A DNA stretch of 8,619 nt from CAYMDD01 sp964409675 (GTDB lineage Bacteria > Pseudomonadota > Alphaproteobacteria > Rickettsiales > SXRF01): contig CAYPEF010000096.1 in assembly GCA_964409675.1 (NCBI GenBank), forward strand, positions 1-8,619, in the 5' to 3' direction. The notes beneath the pieces were generated by a model. The model had not been told where the DNA came from. It saw only the letters and a program-made list of their open reading frames with translations, and did not search any database. Position 1 is the stretch's first letter. Each line of letters starts with the position of its first letter. This document shows, piece after piece, positions 1-6,111 of this stretch. A program made the position numbers and the translations under genes.

Positions 1-669
1 GTCAAGCGGCCCGATTTTTACGTCCCCAGCGGGCAGGATCAGGTTCGATTCATTCACCGACCGTACCACATCCATCACCGAGAGCTGATTAGCTTCGAGT
101 TTCAGCGGATCGACGTAGACCATGATTTGCCGATAACGCCCGCCGAAGGGTTGCGGCACCGATGCGCCGGGGACGCTCGCCACCTGATTGCGCACGGTAT
201 ATTGCCCCAAATCACGCAACTGGGCTTCTGTCATGCCGTTGGCTTTGAGCGTAATCAGGCATACGGGCAAGCTGGAAGCATCGAATTTTAATACAACAGG
301 CGGCAGCGTGCCGGGCGGCAACCGGCGCAAATCTGCCATGGCGAGGTTGGCGATGGAGGTTACTGCCGAATCGGGGTTGGTGCCAGGTTGGAAGTAAATT
401 TTAACGAGACTCACGCCGGGTAGCGATTTCGATTCCAAGTGATCGATGCCGCTGGCAAGGGTGAAAAACCGCTCCAGCGGGTTGGTGATCGAAGATTCCA
501 CCTGTTCGGCTGGCATGCCGGAATAGAAGGTTGCGACTACCACGACCGGGATTTTGATTTGCGGGAACAGATCGACCGGCATGCGCACCAGACTCGATAT
601 CCCCACCACGCACGCGATCAGGCAGCACACGATGATGAAATACGGATAGCGAATGGAAAAGCGCGACAT
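1..669 (-). CDS. RND-family efflux pump, inner-membrane subunit (N-terminal 223 residues, cut by window edge)
   Basis: This is the start of a resistance-nodulation-division transporter, the proton-driven inner-membrane part of a tripartite exporter. The reading frame is open from the ATG at 669-667 to position 1 with no stop, so about 800 or more residues lie outside the window. The N-terminus reads MSRFSIRYPYFIIVCCLIAC, giving a first membrane helix at about residues 8-29. The periplasmic porter start follows with the family signature RMPVDLFPQIKIPVV, then SGMPAEQVESSITNPLER and a PGTNPDSA segment. These are typical of the hydrophobe/drug exporter (HAE) branch and of AcrB/MdtB relatives. The charged TM4 residues that separate heavy-metal from drug pumps are not in the window, so the substrate class is not settled. 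It starts 3 nt after the RraA-like gene and is the last visible gene of the operon that begins with the two-component system. Confidence 0.9.
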   Translation of the reverse strand, partial: MSRFSIRYPYFIIVCCLIACVVGISSLVRMPVDLFPQIKIPVVVVATFYSGMPAEQVESSITNPLERFFTLASGIDHLESKSLPGVSLVKIYFQPGTNPDSAVTSIANLAMADLRRLPPGTLPPVVLKFDASSLPVCLITLKANGMTEAQLRDLGQYTVRNQVASVPGASVPQPFGGRYRQIMVYVDPLKLEANQLSVMDVVRSVNESNLILPAGDVKIGPLD

Positions 670-672
670 GGA

Positions 673-1383
673 TTATTCCTCGTTCACGCTGGTAAAATTC
701 TCGACCATTTCTCGAAGCTTTTCGATATTGAATTCGAGCGAAGAACAAAAATTAATAATACGCTGCTCATGCTTCAAAATCTGAAGCGCCGCTTGTGGAA
801 TACGGGCGGCAATGGAAAGCGGTACATTGACGATGCCATGCTGATCGCCATGCAGCAAATCGCCGCTGGTGATGGTATGGCCGAACAATTCCACCGGCCC
901 ACCCACTTCAACGATGTGCGAGTAGGCATGCGAAGGGCTGAGGGAGCTGGAATAGATATGCATGTTCATGGCCTCCAGCGCCTCCAAATCGCGCACCGCA
1001 CCGTTGGTAACGATGCCGACGCAACCGAGTGCCTTAAAAATCGCGCCATGCACTTCGCCCGCGACCGAGCCAAGTCCGGTGTGTTTATTGGTATCCTGAA
1101 TCACGAGGATTTTAGGGCTTGGCAGCGCGGCCACCACATCCCACCAATCGTTACGGTTTGGATAGGCCATGCCTTTGCTCGGCGGGCCATCCGTGCGCAT
1201 TTTCATGGTCACGGCATAGCCGATCATCGGTTTAGGTTTCGGCAAGCGGCAGATCATTTCATTGTTGATATAACCTTCGTCGCGGAGGCGAATCTTGAAG
1301 GTTTCGATGGCGTTGGAAACCGTAGGTGTCGTTAGCTCAGAGAGTGCATCCAGTTGTGCTCCTGTTAGCGGTGCTTCCTGCAT
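673..1383 (-). CDS. RraA / HMG-CHA aldolase fold family protein
   Basis: A 236-residue cytoplasmic protein with no signal peptide or membrane helix, of the family that includes RraA (RNase E inhibitor) and the class II HMG/CHA aldolases with oxaloacetate decarboxylase activity. Family hallmarks visible are TPTVSNAIE (residues 19-27), AGEVHGAIFKALGCVGIVTN (108-127) leading into GAVRDLEAL with R131, D132 and E134, and SGDLLHGDQHGIVNVP (173-188). In the aldolases the Arg-Asp pair binds pyruvate and the divalent metal, and both residues are kept, so an enzyme is more likely than a pure RNase E regulator. The substrate cannot be read from sequence. Length is at the long end for the family because of a C-terminal helical tail after residue 195. 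It sits 2 nt after the adaptor gene and 3 nt before the pump gene, an unusual place for this family. The start is the first in-frame ATG after the adaptor stop codon. Confidence 0.88.
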   Translation of the reverse strand: MQEAPLTGAQLDALSELTTPTVSNAIETFKIRLRDEGYINNEMICRLPKPKPMIGYAVTMKMRTDGPPSKGMAYPNRNDWWDVVAALPSPKILVIQDTNKHTGLGSVAGEVHGAIFKALGCVGIVTNGAVRDLEALEAMNMHIYSSSLSPSHAYSHIVEVGGPVELFGHTITSGDLLHGDQHGIVNVPLSIAARIPQAALQILKHEQRIINFCSSLEFNIEKLREMVENFTSVNEE

Positions 1384-1385
1384 AT

Positions 1386-2468
1386 CTATTCTCCCTTTTT
1401 ATCCGCAATGGGTTTGGGTTCCACTTTCATGCCGATGGCAACGATGCCCCGGCTGCCGAAAATCACCTGGTCGCCTTCATTGAGGCCACTGGTGATCTCG
1501 ACCTTATCGGCGGTTTGCAGCCCGATGGTCACAGGGCGTTCTTCAATTTCCTGTTTCTCGTTCACCAACCACACATTCGGCTTATCGCCAATGGATACGG
1601 CCTGAATCGGCAAGGCCAGCACAGCGCCTTTTTGTTCTAGATCGAGCTTCACCGAGGCATACATGCCGGGGGTGATACGATGATCTTTATTATCGAGATC
1701 GACTTCGGTCTGCATGGTACGCGTTGCGCTGTCGATCTTACCGGCAAGGCGGGCAATGCTGCTTTGGAAGGTCTGCCCGGTAGATTGGACAATCACCTCG
1801 ACCGGAGTCCCCACATGGATTTGCGACACGACCGATTCCGGCACCGGAAACTCAAGGCGCAGTTTGGTGTTATCCGCGATATGAACAATAGGCATTGCCT
1901 GCGTGCTGGAATTAACGCCCGCCTGAATCATCGCGCCGGGATCAGCAAAACGCTTCGTCACCACGCCATCGAATGGCACAGTGATCGTGGCGTAATCGAG
2001 CAGCGTTTTTGATTTTTCCTGATTAGCCTTCGCCATTTCGTAGGCGGCATAAGCCTTGTCCACTTCCTCCTGCGCGAGTAGGCCGGGGCGCTTTTTATTC
2101 ACCTGGTTGATGCGATCATATTCCAGCTTGGCATCATGGTAAGCAGCGCTGCTGCGCGCGAGATCATCATTCAACTCATCAATATCAAGCCGCGCAATTA
2201 CCTGCCCAGCTTTTACCTGATCGCCGATATCGACCGTGATGGTCTTTAGGTAACCGGCGATTTTGGCATGCAAATCCGCTTCCTGATACGGGCTAAGCTC
2301 CGCATTGAGTGTCACGCTGCGCGATAAATCTTCACGTTTTACCACGGCAACTGCAACCGGCTTTGCGCTCTGCACGGCAGCGCTGGATGCGGAAGGATGG
2401 TGTAAAATAAACCATCCGCCAATTCCCGCCGCTAACACCAAAATAATGATGACGTGCTTTTTACGCAT
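1386..2468 (-). CDS. RND efflux periplasmic adaptor (membrane fusion protein)
   Basis: A 360-residue HlyD/AcrA-type adaptor that would bridge the RND pump to an outer-membrane channel. The N-terminus is MRKKHVIIILVLAAGIGGWF, a single membrane anchor (about 5-22) with no lipobox Cys, so it is anchored by a helix rather than by lipid. The barrel-sandwich (lipoyl) first half is at about 60-98 (AKIAGYLKTITVDIGDQVKA, then GQVIARLD). An alpha-helical hairpin follows at about 98-158. The second lipoyl half is at about 158-200 (ATITVPFDGVVTKRFADPGA). Beta-barrel and membrane-proximal domains follow, with RITPGMYASVKL at 264-275. The hairpin is short. I chose the ATG at 2468: it overlaps the kinase stop by 8 nt (ATGCGTAA), follows an AAGAGAG stretch, and begins directly with the anchor. 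A longer in-frame start at 2570 would put a basic, non-signal sequence ahead of the anchor. I see no His-rich metal-binding region as in CusB/CzcB relatives. Confidence 0.92.
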   Translation of the reverse strand: MRKKHVIIILVLAAGIGGWFILHHPSASSAAVQSAKPVAVAVVKREDLSRSVTLNAELSPYQEADLHAKIAGYLKTITVDIGDQVKAGQVIARLDIDELNDDLARSSAAYHDAKLEYDRINQVNKKRPGLLAQEEVDKAYAAYEMAKANQEKSKTLLDYATITVPFDGVVTKRFADPGAMIQAGVNSSTQAMPIVHIADNTKLRLEFPVPESVVSQIHVGTPVEVIVQSTGQTFQSSIARLAGKIDSATRTMQTEVDLDNKDHRITPGMYASVKLDLEQKGAVLALPIQAVSIGDKPNVWLVNEKQEIEERPVTIGLQTADKVEITSGLNEGDQVIFGSRGIVAIGMKVEPKPIADKKGE

Positions 2469-3891
2469 GGTCGCTCTCTTTTTCTTGTTTTGTGGCCAGC
2501 GGCAGTTCCACTTTGCAGGTTGCGCCTTTTCCTTCTGTGCTTTGCAGTTCGACCGTGCCGCCATGGGCAAGGACGATGGAGCGCACGATAGAAAGCCCTA
2601 GGCCCGCACCACCCGCTTCGCGCGAACGCACTTTATCGGCGCGATAGAACCGGTCGAACACATGTGGCAGCGCATCCTGTGGAATGCCTTCGCCGTTATC
2701 CTGAATCTCCAGCGTCGCTTTAGTGCCGAACGAAAAGACCTGGATGGAAACACTACCTCCGCGCGGCGTGTATTTAATCGCGTTATCGAGAAGATTAACC
2801 ACAACCTGCTTCAGCCGCGTCTGGTCGCCTTCCACCGTTACGACGGTGTTGGCATCGATATCTATCGCCATTTTCTTTTCATCTGCGAGCAGCTGCATTT
2901 GCTCAGCAGTGGAAGATACCAGTTCCGCTAAATCCAGTCTTTCATGCTGCATTTTGGCTTCGCCCGCATCGAGGCGGGAAATGGCAAAAAGTCCCTCTGC
3001 CATATGCGACATATGTTCCGTTTCTTCCAGCACGCTGCCAATCCGCTCGCGGATATTCTCCGCTAACCCTGGTTCCTGTACGATGGATTCCAGTTCAGTG
3101 CGCATGATGGTGAGTGGCGTGCGTAATTCGTGACTGGCATCGGCAGAAAAGCGGCTGGCCTGATGGTAGGCTGCTTCCAACCGCTCCAGCATTTGGTTAA
3201 GTGTCAGTGAGAGATGCTCCAGCGCATCGCCCGTCGCGGCAACTGGAAGGCGATTGCTTAGATTTCCGAAGGTGATTTTCTCCGCCGTGGCCCGAATATT
3301 CTCGACGGGTTTTAACGAGCGGCGCACCAACAAATAACCGCCCGCTGCTGCCACTAGCACTAATATTGGCAAGCTCATCATCAGGGTAATGAGCAGTTCA
3401 TGCACTGCGGTATTAATCTGATCCGTGGGCGCACCCATCTCAATGATCCAGTTCTCACCATTCACCTGCTGCGGAACACTGACAATCAACAGCGCAACGC
3501 CAGATGGTAGAGGCTCGTGACGCACCTCTCGCGAAAGCGATGGATGTGTAGGCACAGGGATATTGGCCGGATTGAACAGCTCATCCTTGGGGGTGCCGGA
3601 AACGTAGAGTGCGGTGCCATCCTGTTTCAGTATGCGGATAAAGCGGCTGTTTGCTTCTGGCGAATAGACCGCACCGATTTGCCGTGCAATGGCTTGTGCT
3701 GTGAGTGGCGGGGTTGTGTGGAGGATGTTGGCGTTAATGGCATCGGCACGGCGGGTAAGCGTTTCCACCATTTCTTGTGCCAAGCGATGTTCAACGCTGC
3801 GGTAGGTGAACGCACCGATAGCCAACACGACCAAAACGACCATCGCGCTGTACCAGAAAATGAGGCGAACATGGAGCGCTCGGAAGTTCAT
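2461..3891 (-). CDS. Sensor histidine kinase, two-component system with HAMP domain
   Basis: A 476-residue membrane sensor kinase. Layout: TM1 at about 10-30, a periplasmic domain of about 135 residues (31-165), TM2 at about 166-188, a HAMP linker at about 188-240 with RRSLKPVENI, then the H-box FSADASHELRTPLTIMRTEL with the phospho-acceptor His254. The ATPase domain carries the N-box (KQVVVNLLDNAIKYTP, 361-376), G1 (DNGEGIP, 398-404), F-box (FDRFYRAD, 412-419) and G2 (GGAGLGLSIV, 427-436). All catalytic motifs are intact. Architecture and size match the CusS/QseC/TctE-like partner kinases of OmpR-type regulators. The periplasmic domain has no His/Met cluster suggesting copper or silver, so the signal is open. 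The start codon overlaps the regulator's stop by 4 nt (ATGA), and the end overlaps the adaptor start by 8 nt, tying the sensor to the efflux genes. Confidence 0.95.
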   Translation of the reverse strand: MNFRALHVRLIFWYSAMVVLVVLAIGAFTYRSVEHRLAQEMVETLTRRADAINANILHTTPPLTAQAIARQIGAVYSPEANSRFIRILKQDGTALYVSGTPKDELFNPANIPVPTHPSLSREVRHEPLPSGVALLIVSVPQQVNGENWIIEMGAPTDQINTAVHELLITLMMSLPILVLVAAAGGYLLVRRSLKPVENIRATAEKITFGNLSNRLPVAATGDALEHLSLTLNQMLERLEAAYHQASRFSADASHELRTPLTIMRTELESIVQEPGLAENIRERIGSVLEETEHMSHMAEGLFAISRLDAGEAKMQHERLDLAELVSSTAEQMQLLADEKKMAIDIDANTVVTVEGDQTRLKQVVVNLLDNAIKYTPRGGSVSIQVFSFGTKATLEIQDNGEGIPQDALPHVFDRFYRADKVRSREAGGAGLGLSIVRSIVLAHGGTVELQSTEGKGATCKVELPLATKQEKESDHA

Positions 3892-4568
3892 ACGGCCACC
3901 TCATCGACGAGACTATAACCCACACCGCGCACCGTTTTTATCAGCTTGCGCTCATGTCCCTCATCGAGTTTGGCGCGCAGCTGGCGTACATACACATCGA
4001 CGATGTTAGTCAGCCCCTCAAAGCTCTGATCCCACACATGCTCGATGATCATGCTGCGCGAAAGTACGCGCCCCTTATGCAGGGCCAGATATTCGAGCAG
4101 TGCGTATTCTTTGGGACTCAGCTCAATGCGCTTTCCGGCGCGTTTTACCTGGCGAGCCAAACGATCAATTTCGAGATCGACGATTTTGACAGCATTTTCG
4201 CGCTGCTCCGGTGCGCGGCGCATGAGCGATTTGATGCGCACGGAGAGTTCGGCGAATGAAAAAGGCTTCGTCATGTATTCATCCGCACCCGCCTCGAAAT
4301 GCTCGACCTTATCATTTATGCCATCCTTCGCGGTGAGCATGAGGATGGCTACTTGTCGGTTGCGGCTGCGAATCCGCTGTAACACCTGTGTGCCGCTCAT
4401 ATTGGGCAATTGCACATCGAGCAAAATCAGGTCGTATTCATAGGTGGCGGCGAGCTGCAAGCCCTGTTGCCCGTCCATGGCGATATCGACGGAATAGCCC
4501 TCAGCCTTCAGCCCCCGCGACAAAATCCCGCAGAGTTTTTCTTCATCTTCAATGATCAATACGCGCAT
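3888..4568 (-). CDS. OmpR/PhoB-family response regulator
   Basis: A 226-residue DNA-binding response regulator and first gene of the efflux operon. The receiver domain (1-118) has the acidic pair E7/D8 in MRVLIIEDEE, phospho-acceptor D51 in LILLDVQLP, T79 in LMLTAKD and K101 in YMTKPFS. The C-terminal winged helix (about 128-222) has LSPKEYALLEYLALHKGRVL, the recognition-helix region TNIVDVYVRQLRAKLD and the closing wing KTVRGVGYSL. The set resembles CusR/CopR/QseB-type regulators that control transport genes beside them. I place the start at 4568 because the receiver beta-1 strand begins directly there; a GGGA stretch lies 8 nt upstream. An in-frame ATG at 4613 would add 15 residues unlike the family and lacks a ribosome binding site. 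Autoregulation through the 176-nt upstream gap is likely but not shown. Confidence 0.95.
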   Translation of the reverse strand: MRVLIIEDEEKLCGILSRGLKAEGYSVDIAMDGQQGLQLAATYEYDLILLDVQLPNMSGTQVLQRIRSRNRQVAILMLTAKDGINDKVEHFEAGADEYMTKPFSFAELSVRIKSLMRRAPEQRENAVKIVDLEIDRLARQVKRAGKRIELSPKEYALLEYLALHKGRVLSRSMIIEHVWDQSFEGLTNIVDVYVRQLRAKLDEGHERKLIKTVRGVGYSLVDEVAV

Positions 4569-4656
4569 AGGTTTTTTCCCGTTGTGTGGTTTGTAGTCGG
4601 CCAAAATGAACATGCCATGAGTGTAACATTAAAATTCACTCATAAACCGATAGGGA

Positions 4657-4679
4657 TCTGAATTAATCAGAAAATTTCT
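4657..4679. promoter_or_regulatory. AT-rich overlapping inverted repeats upstream of the response regulator
   Basis: Two adjoining small palindromes lie 89-111 nt upstream of the regulator start: TCTGA-ATTAA-TCAGA (4657-4671) and AGAAA-A-TTTCT (4669-4679). They sit in the only gap (4569-4744) between the rhodanese and regulator genes, where the efflux operon promoter must lie if it has its own. This position suits a binding site for the OmpR-type regulator, although that class more often uses direct repeats. I found no convincing -35/-10 pair here, which is common for activator-dependent promoters. Assignment is tentative. Confidence 0.3.
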
Positions 4680-4689
4680 ATGCGAACTT

Positions 4690-4740
4690 AGCCTGATTAG
4701 GCTCCCATTGTAGGGTTAGGCAAAGAGTCCCGCCATGGCG
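4690..4740. repeat. Two short palindromes just downstream of the rhodanese gene
   Basis: AGCCT-GATT-AGGCT (4690-4703, 5-bp arms, 4-nt loop) and the 10-bp self-complementary CGCCATGGCG (4731-4740) lie within 55 nt past the rhodanese stop. Neither is followed by a run of T in the direction of the rhodanese transcript, so they are not a good intrinsic terminator. They may be weak hairpins or protein sites. Read-through from the rhodanese into the efflux operon therefore cannot be excluded. Confidence 0.25.
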
Positions 4741-4744
4741 CAAT

Positions 4745-5305
4745 CTATCGCGGGGAGCCCAGCGAACATATAGTTACGGCACCGCTTTGTTGATTCCACG
4801 GCATGCGGGCCATGACGATTGCGAGGCCGCAAAAGCCAGTCAGTCCAGCAAATGTCAACCCTGCACCGAAAAAGCCAGTAAGTAAAAGAAAGAGAGGATT
4901 TACGAAATAAGCGAGCAGGCTCCCAATTAACACCGATAGGCCGATAGCTAATTGCACCTGCCGATCCAGAGGCAGAAAGAACTTGCCGGAGCTTTGAATG
5001 GGGAAGCCCGCATCCGCCCAGGCGGAAATGCCACCTTCGAGATTATAGATTTCGAGGTTAGGGTCTTCGGCGAGTAGTTTTTCGCATGCCGAGCCACCGC
5101 GCCCCCCTTTGCGGCAATGGATCACCAGCTTTTTACCTGCATAATTGGGCAGCGCAGATTTGCTAATGCCCGCCAAGGGCAACAGCTTCGCACCCACAAT
5201 GCTTTCGGCTTTATATTCGGCGGGCTCGCGGACATCGAGCAGCATGGCTTCACCCGCATCCAGCCATTGTTTGAGTGTCGGCGCATCGATTGTTCGCAGT
5301 GCCAT
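4745..5305 (-). CDS. Membrane-anchored rhodanese (sulfurtransferase) with C-terminal DUF2892, YgaP-like
   Basis: A 186-residue fusion of a single rhodanese domain with a two-helix membrane hairpin, the architecture of E. coli YgaP. The rhodanese part (1-106) has LLDVREPAEYKAESIVGA (22-39) and the active-site loop HCRKGGRGG with Cys64 and Arg69 in the CX4R spacing; the catalytic Cys would carry a persulfide. It ends with NLEGGISAWADAGFP. The DUF2892 part begins at DRQVQLAIG (114-122), has helices at about 117-135 and 137-165, and ends with the typical TGFCGLA and ARMPWN. The start at 5305 is chosen because GGAGG lies 5 nt upstream; the ATG at 5317 has no such site. It lies 40 nt downstream of the ArsR-type regulator on the same strand, a pairing known for BigR/YgaV-type regulators and YgaP-like proteins. 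Likely role: handling sulfane sulfur at the inner membrane. Confidence 0.92.
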   Translation of the reverse strand: MALRTIDAPTLKQWLDAGEAMLLDVREPAEYKAESIVGAKLLPLAGISKSALPNYAGKKLVIHCRKGGRGGSACEKLLAEDPNLEIYNLEGGISAWADAGFPIQSSGKFFLPLDRQVQLAIGLSVLIGSLLAYFVNPLFLLLTGFFGAGLTFAGLTGFCGLAIVMARMPWNQQSGAVTICSLGSPR

Positions 5306-5345
5306 AATGGCCTCCATTTGTTTAGCGAGTTCTAACTTATTATTA

Positions 5346-5660
5346 CTATTTACAGTAGATCAGATAGAGCGTCGAAAGCAATGCCTGCGCTTCCATGCTG
5401 CTGTTCCTGTAATACACCATTTGCCCACGTTTCTCGGCATCCACGAGTTCGGCATCACGCATTTTGGCAAGGTGCTGCGAAAGGGCAGAACTCGATAAAC
5501 CAACTATATCGGCTAGTTCGCCAACGGATTTCTCGCCACCGACAAGGCTGCAAAGAATCATCAGGCGCTTGGCGTTGGCCAATTGCTTGAGCATGCCTTC
5601 CGCCTTCGCAGCGTTGCGCTGCATGGTGAGAAGCGGTGAGTTTTTGTCATTGATGTTCAT
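5346..5660 (-). CDS. ArsR-family repressor of the BigR/SqrR/YgaV type (putative persulfide or redox sensor)
   Basis: A 104-residue winged-helix repressor. The helix-turn-helix is VGELADIVGLSSSALSQHLAKMRDAELV (about 46-73), followed by the wing (KRGQMVYYRN). It lacks the ELCVCDL metal-site motif of ArsR/SmtB metal sensors. It has exactly two cysteines: Cys37 in RLMILCSL and Cys103 in the terminal YLIYCK. Their 66-residue spacing is, as I recall, the same as Cys42/Cys108 of BigR and Cys41/Cys107 of SqrR, the pair that forms a disulfide or tetrasulfide link with reactive sulfur and releases DNA. The neighbouring rhodanese supports this subfamily. The TATAAT box of its apparent promoter ends 7 nt before the ATG, so the transcript may be leaderless; no ribosome binding site is seen before 5660. 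Met13 (5624) is an alternative start, also without a Shine-Dalgarno sequence. Confidence 0.9.
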   Translation of the reverse strand: MNINDKNSPLLTMQRNAAKAEGMLKQLANAKRLMILCSLVGGEKSVGELADIVGLSSSALSQHLAKMRDAELVDAEKRGQMVYYRNSSMEAQALLSTLYLIYCK

Positions 5661-5661
5661 G

Positions 5662-5692
5662 TTGACATTATATTAGTAGTTACTAAGATAAT
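5662..5692 (+). promoter_or_regulatory. Candidate promoter for the AhpD-like / bd oxidase operon
   Basis: A consensus -35 TTGACA (5662-5667) and a -10 candidate GATAAT (5687-5692, 5 of 6 matches) are separated by 19 bp. A weaker TAAGAT (5684-5689) has a 16-bp spacing. Transcription would begin near 5699, giving a leader of about 30 nt that includes the AAGGAG site. The long spacer suggests a modest promoter or use of the weaker box. The whole element overlaps the ArsR palindrome. Confidence 0.5.
5667..5692. promoter_or_regulatory. 26-bp palindromic operator between divergent operons, likely ArsR-family binding site
   Basis: Half-sites ATTATATTAGTA (5667-5678) and TACTAAGATAAT (5681-5692) flank a central GT. 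Of 12 base pairs in the arms, 11 are complementary, the only mismatch being 5672/5687. The inner core TTAGTA-GT-TACTAA is perfect. This is the size and symmetry expected for a dimeric winged-helix repressor. The outer arms coincide with the -10 boxes of the two divergent promoters, so binding should block both. No second copy was seen elsewhere in the window. Confidence 0.75.
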
Positions 5693-5695
5693 CAA
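5667..5695 (-). promoter_or_regulatory. Promoter for the ArsR-type regulator and rhodanese, possibly leaderless
   Basis: On the minus strand a -35 TTGATT (5695-5690) and a perfect -10 TATAAT (5672-5667) are separated by exactly 17 bp. Seven nt past the -10 lies the A of the regulator ATG (5660), so the expected start point is at or next to the start codon. The promoter lies inside the operator palindrome, as expected for an autorepressed ArsR-family gene. Confidence 0.65.
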
Positions 5696-5728
5696 GCGTA
5701 ATGTGATGTTATCTAAAAGGAGCCATTT

Positions 5729-6091
5729 ATGGACAAGAACTACCCGGAAATTACCAAAAATATCTCGGCCAATCTTAAGGTGCTGCGTAAAGATATCGGC
5801 GACACCATGCAAGGATTCACTGCCCTTGCGCAAGCTGCTAGCAAAGACGGTGTGCTCAGTAAGAAAACGAAGGAGCTGATTGCACTGGCCATTGGTGTAT
5901 CGACCCGTTGCGATGGCTGCATTGGCTTTCATACCGAGGCACTGGTCAAGCTGGGAACCAGTAAGGAAGAAATCGAAGAAACGCTCGGCATGGCAATTTA
6001 TATGGGCGGTGGACCATCGTTGATGTATGCAGCGGATGCGATGCTGGCGTTTGAACAGTTTTCAGCCAAAGCTAATCCGGCAGTAGCATAA
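5729..6091 (+). CDS. AhpD-like carboxymuconolactone decarboxylase family protein with CxxC
   Basis: A 120-residue all-alpha protein of the AhpD/CMD fold. The family core is TKELIALAIGVSTRCDGCIGFH (47-68) with Cys61, Cys64 and His68, the redox CxxC-x3-H site of AhpD-like proteins. A second helical part has EEIEETLGMAIYMGGGPSLMYAADAM (75-100). No signal peptide, so cytoplasmic. AhpD proteins reduce partners or peroxides through the CxxC pair; the partner here is unknown. It is preceded by AAGGAG (5717-5722), 6 nt before the ATG, and is first in the rightward operon, with cioA starting 20 nt after its stop. Position opposite a putative persulfide sensor suggests a thiol or persulfide reductase role tied to the oxidase, which is inference. 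It is not a true carboxymuconolactone decarboxylase, which lacks the CxxC pair. Confidence 0.9.
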   Translation: MDKNYPEITKNISANLKVLRKDIGDTMQGFTALAQAASKDGVLSKKTKELIALAIGVSTRCDGCIGFHTEALVKLGTSKEEIEETLGMAIYMGGGPSLMYAADAMLAFEQFSAKANPAVA

Positions 6092-6111
6092 CATACAGAA
6101 TCGGTAGCATT

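Noticed and set aside
439..1335. Long plus-strand open frame of 298 codons
   Set aside because: It is antisense to the well-supported RraA-like gene and the pump start. Its product is rich in His, Arg and Asp with no recognisable fold, as is typical of a shadow frame.
2469..2570. N-terminal extension of the adaptor by 34 residues
   Set aside because: It would overlap the kinase C-terminus by about 110 nt and put a basic, non-signal sequence before the membrane anchor. The ATG at 2468 gives a normal N-terminus.
1386..4568. Assignment as a Cus/Czc copper or zinc efflux system with named genes
   Set aside because: The regulator and kinase resemble CusRS only at family level. No metal-binding motifs are seen in the sensor domain or adaptor, and the visible pump start looks like the drug/hydrophobe branch.
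4569..4613. N-terminal extension of the response regulator by 15 residues
   Set aside because: The receiver domain begins at MRVLIIEDEE (4568), and no ribosome binding site precedes 4613.
5306..5317. Upstream ATG of the rhodanese
   Set aside because: The GGAGG lies between the two ATGs, 5 nt before the one at 5305, so the downstream start is preferred.
5657..5932. Minus-strand open frame of 91 codons across the divergent promoter
   Set aside because: It is antisense to the AhpD-like gene and crosses the operator. It has no family features and no ribosome binding site.
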